Shown here one piece after another: positions 23,431-34,797 of a stretch of 64,000 nucleotides of DNA; the first letter of the stretch is position 1; every line of letters starts with the position of its first letter. Where the stretch lies: assembly GCF_051622035.1 (NCBI RefSeq), contig NC_135359.1, forward strand, positions 20,971,501 to 21,035,500, given 5' to 3'. Source of the stretch: Arctopsyche grandis. Its lineage: Eukaryota > Arthropoda > Insecta > Trichoptera > Hydropsychidae. A program made the position numbers and the translations under genes. The notes below the pieces were generated by a model. That model was not told the DNA's origin and did not search any database. It worked only from the letters and a program-made list of their open reading frames with translations.

Positions 23431-26400
23431 ATGGAAATTCAGGGAGGTGGATTGCGGCCAAATGGAGGAGATGTCTTTCAATTGGATACTGTTAGAGCAT
23501 TGCATCAGACTATCGTTTCATTGAGGACTGCTTTGGAAGTGTCGAAATCGGAGTTGGACGATCTGCGACAAAAGTACGAAACCCACTTGGATACCGTTAC
23601 TTATTCAGAAACAATTCAAAAGCTGACGTTGGAGAATAATATTCTAAAAGGTAAATTAACTCAAGATTCAGAAACAGTTGAAATAGAAGATAGCACTAGA
23701 GAAAACGTGGATTCTTCTGTATGTGAAAAGCAACCAAAGGTTGTGACTTTTGCTTTGGATATAGCTTCGGAAGCAATCGATAATAAGTCAACCTCTGACA
23801 GTGAATTAAATACTATTATAGACAATGTTGAAATCAACGATACTGCAGTCAGTGCAAAAGTCAACGAAAAAGATAGTGTAAGTAACGACGGTGAATTAAT
23901 AAATTCTGATATAAGAAGTGACGTCATTGCTGAAAATAAAAAAAATAGTGGAGATCAATTACAGCAAGAATACCATAAAGATTCTAAAAATAAATCTAAG
24001 AGGCATAGAGATTTGAAAGAAGATCCATTAAAAGGAGAATTTGAAACTACGGTTGAGCTTGAATCCAAATTTGATGTCACTATAAAAGTATGTGCTATTA
24101 ATGATAACGGTGTTTTGAAACCGATTGAAATTGAAACATCTGATAATGATGTTTTGAATTTGAAGAAAAACAAGGAACAAACTTTGCACTCGGAAGAATC
24201 ACATTCTGAACATACCATTGAAGACAACGTTCCCTTAAACGTAACTATAGCTTCCTATGAGGAGATTCATATTGCCAGCACAAAAGAGTCCAATCACAGT
24301 TTCGTCACAGGAAACAATGATCGATTTAATATTCAAGTGAAGATAACTTCAGAAGAAAATTTGGCAATGGATCAGTATCCTGAACGAGAAAACGCTGCGG
24401 AGCACTTAAATGTGGAAGCTGATGAAATCAGCACCAGGTCATTTATTGTAAATATGTATCAGGTATACTTTATTACTGTTAAAAGGGTGCTAATGATGAC
24501 ATTTTTTTTCACACATTTAGATCTGTATCTGAAGGAGATAACTCAGTGTTTTCCGAAGCTGGTGGCACAGTCACCAATGTTTCCGATGGAGGGCGCAAAA
24601 TTTGCGAACAAGATAGCATAAGCGGAAATGATTCAGAAGAAGTCGATGATATCGAGCTAATTTTCACAACCGATGAAACCAAAGAATTTTCAGGCTATCA
24701 GGTTTGATTTAAAGTTTCTATTTTTTCTTATATGCAGGGCTCGAAATGGATGGGAGTAAATGGGAACACCGCTCCCTTTCGTGAAATCCAGAAACGTAGC
24801 GCTACCTCTCGTGAAAAATCTGATATTTATGTATCCTTTCGTAAATTTAAAAATCGTCCAGTCTTCAATGTCTCTATGGTGAGAAAATTTTAATTTATTG
24901 AACGTATCAAGTAAATCAGTAATGATTTATTTGAGAAACCCTGACTCATCACACCTAAAGATGTCAATCTATTATGAATACATACAACATAATATGTTCA
25001 GCTTAATTAAATTAAATTTTCAGCTTAATATGTTCAGAGGTGTGGAAAGAATCGTGGTCAACAACATTTTTGACTTTTCTAAGAGAAAAGTTTATTGTAC
25101 ATATTTAGTATTTTTTGCAAGCCGGCGTCAAAACGGGTCAGAGAAAACAAATGGACTATGATTATCATTGCTCATCTCACTATTGTTCATTATATAATGT
25201 TGTTTTATGATTTTTTTTTTAATTTTGCCAGCACCGTAATCCCGGTATTCAGACTAGTTTCAGCACCAGGATTAACGGTACCAGAAAACACCGGAATCCC
25301 TGGATCCCGGTGCCCGGGATCCCGGGATTGGAAGCCTTACTGTGCAGTCATCGATATAATGTATTAAAATAGGTAGAATAAAAAAATCTAAACCATGTTT
25401 TGTAAACTATCGAGCGCTCCCATTCGTGAAAATTTCCATTTCAAGCCCTGTATATACATATGTATGTACATATATATAAAATATACATACATACATACAT
25501 AAAATTATACTATTTGTAAATTCCTGTAAAATTGTAGGAAGATTTAGTATCCATTACTGATGGAGAAAATTGGAGTCATGGAGATGTTGCTGCACCGATT
25601 TTACTCAAATTTAACTTATTGGATCCTGAAGGGCAACAAACTAAAACTGAAGATTCAAATATACATGGTCGACCTTATAGTTATGAAAGTGAAAACCAAA
25701 ATAATACAATGGAGCCAAACAATAAAATGGGAGATGGCAGTGAGTCCAGCAACAAAATAGAGAATCGTTATCTGCACCATAAGAAAGGTATGCTACGGTC
25801 AGCGGGGGGTAGTAGGACGTACTTGGATGCCTCAAATGGAAAGCAACAAGATGCCAGAAGTTTCGAAAGCAATGAAAGTTTCAGCTTTGATAATAGATCA
25901 TTCAGTTTTGACAATACAAAGTCGTCAAGCATCGACAGGGGCTCGAGCATTGATATTAATACCCGAGAACTGAGTTTCGATCAGAAGGAAGAAAGTCTCG
26001 ATCAATTGGATGCATTGAGAACAACTGCACGCACGCATTATACAGTTTGTGTCGAAACTGACATTTCAAAATGTGGAGTAATGGAAGACGATGCATTTCC
26101 TTGTAATTTGAATTTGAGGAGGAACACTTGTCCAAATCCTTTTCAATACAGGTAAATTTGCACACATTGAATATGATATAATATTTTCAATATTGTATAA
26201 TAGTCCTAACTAAAAAATATTACTCTTTCATTATATTTAGACCAATATCTCATCGAGATGCTGTAAAAGCTTTTCCGGTAAGACCTTTACTCGGTGCTAC
26301 AGTAAATAAAGGTCCGAGGAAATCAAGTGCTGCTCAAACTGATATAAGCGCTTTACCTAATCATTGGCGTTCTGATACTCATCTAGCTAAAAAAGTAAGT

Positions 26401-29262
26401 TTTTGCTACTTATTTATTAAGGAAATTGAATTTGTGTATACATATTATGCAAATATGTACATAATAATTACACTTTAATTTTGTTAATTAGCCATTAACA
26501 AATGTTTTAATAATTAACTGTTTTGTTGCAAGACTTTACCATCAGCTTTGACTACACTTCCTGGTAGAGTAACCAGAGGAACAGTTTTATCGCGACTTGT
26601 TCCACCAGCACCGGTTCGGCCCACTCGTCTCTCTGAAGAAAATCGTAGAGTACTTTTAAGTGACATAGGTGAATTTTTATCAACATTAAAAAACTAATAA
26701 TTAAACTTAATTTAATCTTACCTGAAGTTCTCTATGATGTGCCTTGATAATTTTGTTTTGCACATACTTATGGAAATTTTGGTTCTCTCGTTTTTCTTGA
26801 ATATATGTATGTAATTATTATTTAATTAGGATTCACATCCATGGTACCTGAACTATCACGGTCTGCAGAACCAGTATGGGGTGCACTAGGGGCAACAGTT
26901 CTAACGCCGTCTACTTCCATTTCACGTCTACCATATTGTTGTGCTCTTCATGCTACCAATTGTTTTGGTTCTGTGCCTTCCTCTCCTACTAGACAAGATT
27001 CCAACAATACCAACTCTAAGTATGAATTTTCATTTAAAATTTTATGAAATTTGCCATTAAAAATTAGTAAGTGTAAAAAATGTTTCTTTAACATTCAGAT
27101 ATTGGTCTAAGGGCTCTATCCAACGCTCCATTTCTGGCAGGATAGGGGAAATGATTCCGAGTACACACAGAGTCAGTTTCATAGGTGAGCACAATAATAT
27201 GTCTCACGAATAGCCTCCTAAATATGATACTACTGTTTTTATTTTTATTTTATTCCAGATAAACCTATGAGAGGAGGCTGGCGAGGTTCAATGCCTGAAT
27301 TGAGGAAAAATATAACTTGTTGTTCGGCTGGTAATTTTCGTTCCCAGCGTCACTTCTCTGGAGCTATCAGATCTAAGACCATTGAGGGAGGTGATAGTGG
27401 TGATTCAACCGAAGAATTACTCGATGAGGCGGAGAGGTTTTTACGCAGCTCTGTTGATTGTACAGCGTTCAGTAAAAATTGTCCAGGTATATGACTAATT
27501 TTACGTTGATATTATCCATACAAGTTTATATCATACATCTTCAAACATTCCTTTATACTTCTGTATGCTGATGATATAAAAATTTATAAACCTATATATA
27601 CTATAAACGATTGTCATAAGCTACAAGAAGATCTAGATAGATTATCTGTATATTGTTTGAATAATGATCTTTTTATTAATCTAGAAAAATGCTCTATTTT
27701 AAATTTCACTAGAAATAAGTCAATTATCACCAATCACTATCAATGAAATCATTCAATCCTAAACACGTCATCTTCTATTAAGGATCTTGGTGTAATACTC
27801 AATAATAAACTAAATTTCTCTGAACATATTTCCTTCATCACCAACAAAGCATTTAAATCTCTTGGATTCCTACTCCGCTCAACAAAACCCTTTAATGATC
27901 CTTATGTACTTAAATTACTTTATTTTTCCTTTGTAAGGTCTCACCTTGAATTTGCCTCAATTATCTGGTCACCTTTTTATTTATCCCATATTAATTGTAT
28001 TGAGAAAGTTCAACTTAAATTTATTAAATCCTTACGCTACCTTTTTCCTACCTATGTATATCCATTCTACTGTTCCCGATATTTTAAAAATCCTATCTTT
28101 TAACAATCTTTCTGTCAGGCGACGACTTACTGATGCTACATTCTTCTTTAATCTCATAAATGGTTTCCTTGATTGTTCTTATTTACTGAATAAGGTTAAT
28201 TTCAGGATCCCAGTTCGGTATTCTAGACACGTTGGACTCTTTTCACTTAATCCTTTCAATACTAATTCCCAAAAATATTCTTATCTGCAGCGTGTTTATC
28301 GTATGTTTAACGAGGAGCTGAATGAGGTTGATCTGTTCGGTATTTCCCTACATATCAATTCAGGTCTAACATCAAGAGAATCTTGACCGATTGATTCATT
28401 TCTTCTTCTATTCTATTTTATAACCTTTTTCCAATATTTTCATACTTTAGTTTAATTATGCAATGTGCTATTTAGTCATGTTATAGCTTTCATTCTTTTC
28501 CTTTTCATTTGTTTATCTTGTATTTACCTTTTTCATTTGTTAATTTTTGTAAATTTCCATTTCTTCTTATATTCTATTTTATAACCTTTTTCCAATATTT
28601 TAATACTATAGTTTAATTATGCAATGTGCTATTTTGTCATGTTATAAAGCTTTTATTCTTTTCTGTTTCATTTGTTTATCTTATATTTATCTTTTTCATT
28701 TTTAATTATCTTTGTAAAAATCTGTAATTGGACTCAGATGTTATATATATTATATATTTACTCTTTGTTTTTATACATGTCTACATCTTGTTGTCTGTTG
28801 ATTTTTCAATAAATAAAATAAAATAAAATAAATAAATATTTATTAAATATGTATATATATTATTTTAGATGAATGGTGTCCATCTCCTTGCAGTCGTCCA
28901 TATTTACCATCGGTGGCTCGACAGTTACGTTTAGGTCATCTCGTAAAAGTCATTGCACCACACGGTCGAATTGCTTTAGGGAAAGTGAGGTGCGTTTCGG
29001 TTAAGTAGGAATATGTATTAATTCATTGCTAGAAACAATTTGAACACATTAATTTCCATGTTTTAGGTATGTCGGAATTGCCGGTGGTCCTGTAGCTGCT
29101 GGAATTTCAGCACCAACGTATGTTGGCATTCAGTTGAAGAAAAGCGTAGGTTCTGGAGGTGGCGATGGATCGTTTCACGGTCGACGGTACTTCCACTGTG
29201 AGCCCGGCTGTTCTCTGTTTGTTCTGTTTTCTAAAGTTGTCGTTGCTTGGGCTGATGTTTAG
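23431..29262 (+). CDS. Coiled-coil and CAP-Gly domain protein
   Basis: Ten exons joined in frame: 23431-24437, 24521-24701, 25538-26151, 26241-26394, 26533-26668, 26830-27019, 27099-27184, 27259-27486, 28869-28989 and 29067-29262 (stop TAG), about 970 residues. I start at MEIQGGG (23431); an upstream in-frame Met at 23389 exists, but TCGTCAG just before 23431 could be an acceptor. Residues about 15-75 form a coiled coil (VRALHQTIVSLRTALEVSKS onward). A long acidic, Ser/Asp/Glu-rich low-complexity region follows, with a Ser-Phe-Asp repeat patch (residues about 510-560). A conserved-looking block SAAQTDISALPNHWRSDTHL precedes the C-terminal CAP-Gly domain (KVRYVGIAGGPVAAG, YVGIQLKK, FHGRRYFHC). 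CAP-Gly domains bind tubulin or EB C-terminal tails, so a microtubule-associated protein is likely. I do not recognise the orthologue. Confidence 0.85.
24735..25450. mobile_element. hAT-like MITE in intron 2 of the CAP-Gly gene
   Basis: Inverted termini CAGGGCTCGAAATGGA (24735-24750) and TCCATTTCAAGCCCTG (25435-25450). Interior includes a CCCGGGATCCCGGG-type GC patch near 25300-25330. The flanking octamers do not match well. A fragment of the same family lies at 61870-61966 on the other strand. Confidence 0.75.
27545..28832 (+). mobile_element. 5'-truncated Jockey-type LINE in intron 8 of the CAP-Gly gene
   Basis: The copy opens at the reverse-transcriptase catalytic motif Tyr-Ala-Asp-Asp (27564-27575, in context ILLYADDIKIYKP) and continues with NDLFINLEKCSILNF, an in-frame stop near 27744, then IKDLGVILNNKLNFSEHI and RSHLEFASIIWSPFYLSHI, the classic Jockey-clade order. 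The downstream frame to 28386 is the RT C-terminus after a frameshift. The 3' untranslated part contains a roughly 160-bp direct duplication (about 28400-28560 and 28561-28722) and ends in a CAATAAATAAAATAAAATAA tail. Dead copy: stops, frameshift and missing 5' end. Confidence 0.9.
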
Positions 29263-29282
29263 TGAAAGTAGCAAATGATATT

Positions 29283-29288
29283 AATAAA
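29283..29288 (+). terminator. Poly(A) signal candidate of the CAP-Gly gene
   Basis: AATAAA 20 bases after the stop codon; unusually close but the only clear hexamer nearby. Confidence 0.45.
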
Positions 29289-32200
29289 TATTGTTTTATT
29301 GAATGATATAATTTGAATTCGATCTTGAATCGTGTAATTTCTTCTAAACTCTATGATGCGCACACTGACTCAAATATTGGCACAATTATTTTCATAACAT
29401 TTGAAAACCATATGACCAAGCAAGATTTAAATTTAAATAAATTCTATCAAAACCCTTGTTATGATATATGTTTATATTATATTTGAAGCTATTTGCATTT
29501 CTATTTTATATTATATTAATAAGTTTTTGAAAGTATAACATATTCGCTAACGTTAAAAAAAAAGAAAACTATTTCAAAACTCATATAATACAATAACCCA
29601 AAGAAGAGTGTTGTTCTCCAATTTCAAAACGATCTGCTTTTGCTTCGAGGAGATATAATCTATTGTTACCTGATGCTATAAATACATGATATTTCATGAT
29701 GACTTTTCATTCATAAGATTTCTGAACGTGTCAAATCCTTTCAGTATTATTAAAGAATAATAATGTTCATCAAGTCTTATTGAATTATGTAGTACGTAAT
29801 CGTTTTAAAGGCATATTACAAATATAGTTTAAATCTAAAAATTTAATCTTCAATATAAAAATTATTCATTATATTTATGACTAAAAAGTAAAAATTAATC
29901 AAACGATAGGGTTGTCAATTGCCTTGTTTGATTTTTTAAATATACTTATATGTATAATGTAAAAGTATTATCATGATTTTACTCATTGTGGTTAATTGCA
30001 TTATATGTAATTGTTTGAGAATTCTCTTTGTAATTATCTAAATTACACCAAGCAGTTTCTTTTACACTAGGAATGGTTGAGTTTAATTCGAATCCTTCTT
30101 GTCTGAATTTTTTTTAAATATCACTCAGTTCTTAACTGCGTTCTCCACCGATATCCGTGTTCACTAACAAAGCCAAATAATTATACAAATTTATGACAAC
30201 CCTATACATAAATACCAGAAGGATTTATAAGCCAATTTAATGGTTGTGTATGCACACAAGGATATAAAAATTGTGAAAAAATAAAATATAAATATATATA
30301 TATATATATAATATATATTTTTTCTATGTGACATTAATAAATTGCAATATTTATAATCTGGTCACAAACATACATATGTAGTTTAAGGCTTTTTATTATT
30401 ACACAAAGTATGAAGGTTTGAAGGTTAAGTTTTGAATCGAACTGGTCGTAATTTTACTTCATTATTCAGTATTTACTATATAAAAATTTTAATGTTATCA
30501 AAAAATCTATTGAAAATTTTGTAAGGTTTAAAAACCTTATTTTGGTGAAACGATTCTTAAAGAAATGCCTTTACACTGAAAAAGACCAACTAGATTTATT
30601 GGTTACCAGGTCAAAGTTTAATAGAAAAGTTGATCGTGTTAATGCGTTTAGAAATTTTATCAACGGCTGTGTCGTATACGAATGATTGTAGAATGAAAAT
30701 TAAACTGGAAACGACTTTTGATTATTTTTTCTCCAACTGTAACTATTTCAACAGTGTACTTTTTCTATGGACACTATTAAATTTTATTGGAAAAAACTAA
30801 AAAATTGAATATTCAATTCTCTTTTCTCTTTTCGTTAGTATTGACTACATAAGTAAAACATTTCTGTGAATAATACATGTGTACTTTTTGATGTTTTTTG
30901 TGTAGGATAAACTTATGTTTCATTTTTTAAATTATTATCAATGTATGTAAATGAGCGATGACTGAAGTAAAATGGACATATCGGAATCGGTAGTATGTGT
31001 GATAGATTGGATAGTTGCTCATCTAACAATAGTTGTTGTTAAAATATAATTACTAAAAAGCTTGACGTTAATAAATAAAGTGAACGTTGTAATTACTTGT
31101 CATCTTATTTAAATCAATTGGTAAAATATATGTATATGTCTGATATCTATTATGTTTTATAATTTTATAACGCAAAATTTCAACATGTGTTGCAATAATT
31201 ATTTTTAAATATTTCAATAACAGTAATATTTTTATTTATATACGTACAAAAAATATTAATGCTGATGAAGTATCAAATCTGATTATTGTTCATACAATTT
31301 TTGATATTGGTATTTAAAATGTATGTATTATATATAACGCTGTTACGTTTCTTTTGTTATTGATATCTTTGTTTGTTATTAATTTATGAATAATGTATTT
31401 TTTGTTGTAAAATTAATGTAAGTATTAATTAGATGAGATTTTAGAATGGATATTTCAAAGAGCTTACAAAAATAAAAGGCACTTAAAAAAATGTTAGATA
31501 AATATTTATGCATATAATTTAACAAAACATGAAAAAAATCAAAAAAAGACTGTTTGATAAATTTTAAAATACAACTTACTATAAACTGAATTTATTTTTA
31601 TACAAAAATAATATCTTTTTTTTTTTTTTGTAAAGTCAAAGTACACGAATTGATAATTATTTTCATAACTTGAGTATGTGTAATTTCAGTCTCATATATT
31701 TATGTTTCACTCAAATAAATTATAATGTTAAATACATATTTTATGATGTTATTCTATCATGTCGTAAAATTATTATAGTATATTTAAAATGAGGCAAACT
31801 TATGTAGCTTAAATAGTTGTGAAAAGTCAATATGAAATATTGAAAAGAAAAACTTTTAACTATAAGTTAGTGTCATCACTCGTCAGTGTATTTTGATGAT
31901 GTAAGTTACATATGTATTCCGAACAGGATTATGTGTAATAAATTATTATGTGTAATAAATAAGAGAATATTGAGAAAATAGAACTTTTATTTTGAAACAT
32001 CAGCAGTTAATTGTTAAAGAAGGGAAATTTTAAAGTTATAATACAAGTAATAAGAATAAAAATAAGAAACAGATAGTAATACAGGAAAGTGTGGAATTAA
32101 ATTTTTTAGAAAAAGCTATAGATGTAAATGTTAATTGCTAATGGAAAATTAATGTTACATAGATTTTCAAAGATAGCGAAAAGTAAGTATAATTTATTAA

Positions 32201-32413
32201 ACTACAATACTAAAAAAAAGAGTAGGAAGAGTATAAAACTTAAAATATAAGCGAAGATTTTCAAGAATGCAAAAAAATATAAAATTAATGAAGAAATCTT
32301 TGGTTTTGTTAAGCCAGATAGAACGGCAGATAAGAATCAAATTATCACATATGTATGTATTATTGTGCTATATTCGAGCACTTTGATTGATGTCTTTGAA
32401 ACGCGATCACTTT
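29289..32413. other. Gene-poor AT-rich spacer
   Basis: No coding gene is supported on either strand. It contains an (AT)n tract near 30290-30320 and many poly(A)/poly(T) runs. I see nothing else. Confidence 0.5.
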
Positions 32414-32899
32414 TTAATGATCATGAGTATGGACTGGGAAGTCGGCATACCATCCGAAAGCACCATGATGACCAGTGTGAGCTCCGTAGTCTACGTAATC
32501 ATGGGGATCTCCATGATGGCCAGCCTGGCGAGCATGGCGAGCTTCCGAAGAAGCAGAGTCTTCAGCAGAACCTGAAGAATTTAAATTAAATAAACGTCAA
32601 ACGATAAAAAATCTCCATAGAAAATGATTTTTAAATTACCGTGGATGTAAGCAGCTTCTGGGGGTGAATAGGCCGCTTGTCTCGCTACTCTGATACTCCT
32701 TTCCGCTTCCGATGGTTCGAAATGAAGGAATTGTATATCATCAACTGGGATGGCTATGTAACGAGGACGAGCCGTGGCACATAGTGCTAAGCACAAAACG
32801 GCAAAGGCTACGGATAACTTTATAGAAAAATGGCACGTGAGAATATGGTAAAAGATGAGAAGTCGATACGTATTTGTATGGAGCACTCACCAGCTTCAT
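32414..32899 (-). CDS. Small secreted Gly/His/Tyr-rich peptide precursor (114 aa)
   Basis: Three exons on the minus strand, 32891-32899, 32640-32817 and 32414-32571, join in frame. The first is only Met-Lys-Leu. The precursor starts with a textbook signal peptide, MKLLSVAFAVLCLALCATA, with cleavage expected before RPRYIAIPVDD. The mature part holds two Arg-X-Ala-Arg sites (RVAR before QAAYSPPE; RHAR before QAGHHGD), both candidate furin-type cuts followed by Gln, so cyclised N-terminal pyroglutamate is possible. It ends with a His/Gly/Tyr-rich segment (DYVDYGAHTGHHGAFGWYAD, then FPVHTHDH). A TATA box stands about 55 bases upstream of the ATG. It is most like short insect secreted peptides of unknown role (cuticular, antimicrobial or peptide-hormone-like); I cannot name a family with certainty. 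Confidence 0.85.
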
Positions 32900-32954
32900 T
32901 TCGATGTCTCTTGTGTTGTTGATGCAATTGATGAATATCTTTTGAAATGATTCG

Positions 32955-32962
32955 TATTTATA
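32955..32962 (-). promoter_or_regulatory. TATA box of the secreted-peptide gene
   Basis: TATAAATA on the minus strand, 56 bases before the ATG at 32899. This spacing allows a roughly 25-base 5' leader, a compact promoter typical of strongly expressed secreted-protein genes. Confidence 0.7.
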
Positions 32963-32963
32963 C

Positions 32964-34797
32964 GATACGTTTTCACCTGTTAAATATGGTGGGGCTAAGC
33001 AGTTCAATTGGTTTGTTTCTCACCTTTTTTTGTCGAATTTGACCACAATGCGTTCTGCTATACTTTTTCTATGGTTGACGACTTTGAAGTACGCAATGGC
33101 GAAATTCTATGTAGCATATTGCCGTCTTTGTTACTATGAAATAAATATTCTAACAAATGAATATATGTTATGAATTGTTGATAGATTTTTGCTTTGAGGA
33201 AGTTTTAAGCATATCGTACAAAGCTATGTAATATATTGGAAAGTATTAAGTATTTTTTCTGAACGTTCAGAATTGGACAGACTACAAAATGTGTTTAAAC
33301 AGTTTCTTACGGTTGAGTTGTGACACTATTTTATGGTGCGTTACAAAAATTTGTAAATGGTGTATTACTGTAAATACTTTTGTATTTCTTGTTAATAGAC
33401 AAATACTAGAATATTAATAATTCACAGCTTCCTATCCATACAAATATTGTACCATATAATGGAATATCTCCAACTTATAGTGTGTTAATGAATGCTAAAT
33501 TGGACTAATTATGAAACATATAAATTCAGTGGTCAGTTTCATAACATTAATTAATACTTAATATTGTGTAGTATGTTAAAATGTGATGGATAAAGATTAT
33601 CATTATTTAAAAGTTAATTTTGGTTCATGGTGTATTAGAGGTTATACGCCTGATCGGCCATGAGTTTTTTCGGAACTTTCACCAAATCGAAATTTTGCTT
33701 CGCTTTCGTTGATTTCAGCATTTGTCATTTTGTTTTATGTGTGATTAAACGCTAATTTATTTATATTTCAATTGTGTATAGTAATTTTTCTGTCAAATGT
33801 TTGATAAAATGATACAACATAAGTGGGAAAATATTAATTTTTATTATATATCACTTTCATTACATAGTGTACTTGCAAAAACTGTAATGAAAAATCAAAA
33901 AATTACATATTTGCAAGTGATGTATGCAATATAAAATATAAGTACAACAGTTTTTTTTTTTTTTATTTTTCAAAATTTTCAAACAACTTTTCTATAATAA
34001 TTTCACTCCAACCATAGCACAAGTGATTTTGTAAATTTGTACTGCTAAAAAATATAACGAAATGTTAGTAGAACTAAATTTTATATAATTAAACTGTGGA
34101 GAAAATCATAATACGTCAAGCAAAGAAAGCAAATTTTAAATAATAGGAAAAGTATTTGGATTGAATAGTACAATTAAAACATGGAAATTCATTACACTCA
34201 CTGAAGAAATTTTCAAATATGTTTTTGATGAATATTAAAACTAATGAATAATGTGTCCTGAATAACATGAAATTAAAAAAATACAAAAAGCGTTGTAGGT
34301 ACATAATTGCTGTACTGTCTTATATATTATACATATGAGAAAATATTCCTTTTGACGGAATAACCATTACCGTTTGATAACATTGAGATTACAAATTTAT
34401 AAATGTCTTAAAATGAAATGCATACAATATTTGTTTTATAATGTTTTTAACATGTGCAAAAATGTACATACATATATGGCACACTAATATAACGAAAATA
34501 ATTTTAACATAACTAAATGTAATCGTTGAACTTAGGGTGAATAAAGTAATTGGCATAATCATCAGGAACGAAACATTTTTTAATAGCTTAAACACAGTTT
34601 AAAAAGCCAGAAATGTTGATTCAAATAAAAAATTTAAATAATAATGTGACGGAAGAAAGCATCACAGCAAAATATTAATTTTATATTTTGTTCAATTTGT
34701 ACAAGTAATAAAAAATAATAGGAAAATTATGCATATAACACGAGGGATATTGCATGTAAAAAAAAAATGCTAAAATTAAAAGCACATTCTATTTCAT
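32964..34797. other. Spacer between secreted-peptide gene and papi
   Basis: No coding gene is seen. AT-rich, with hydrophobic open frames (34116-34304, 34389-34595) that reflect composition only. Confidence 0.5.
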
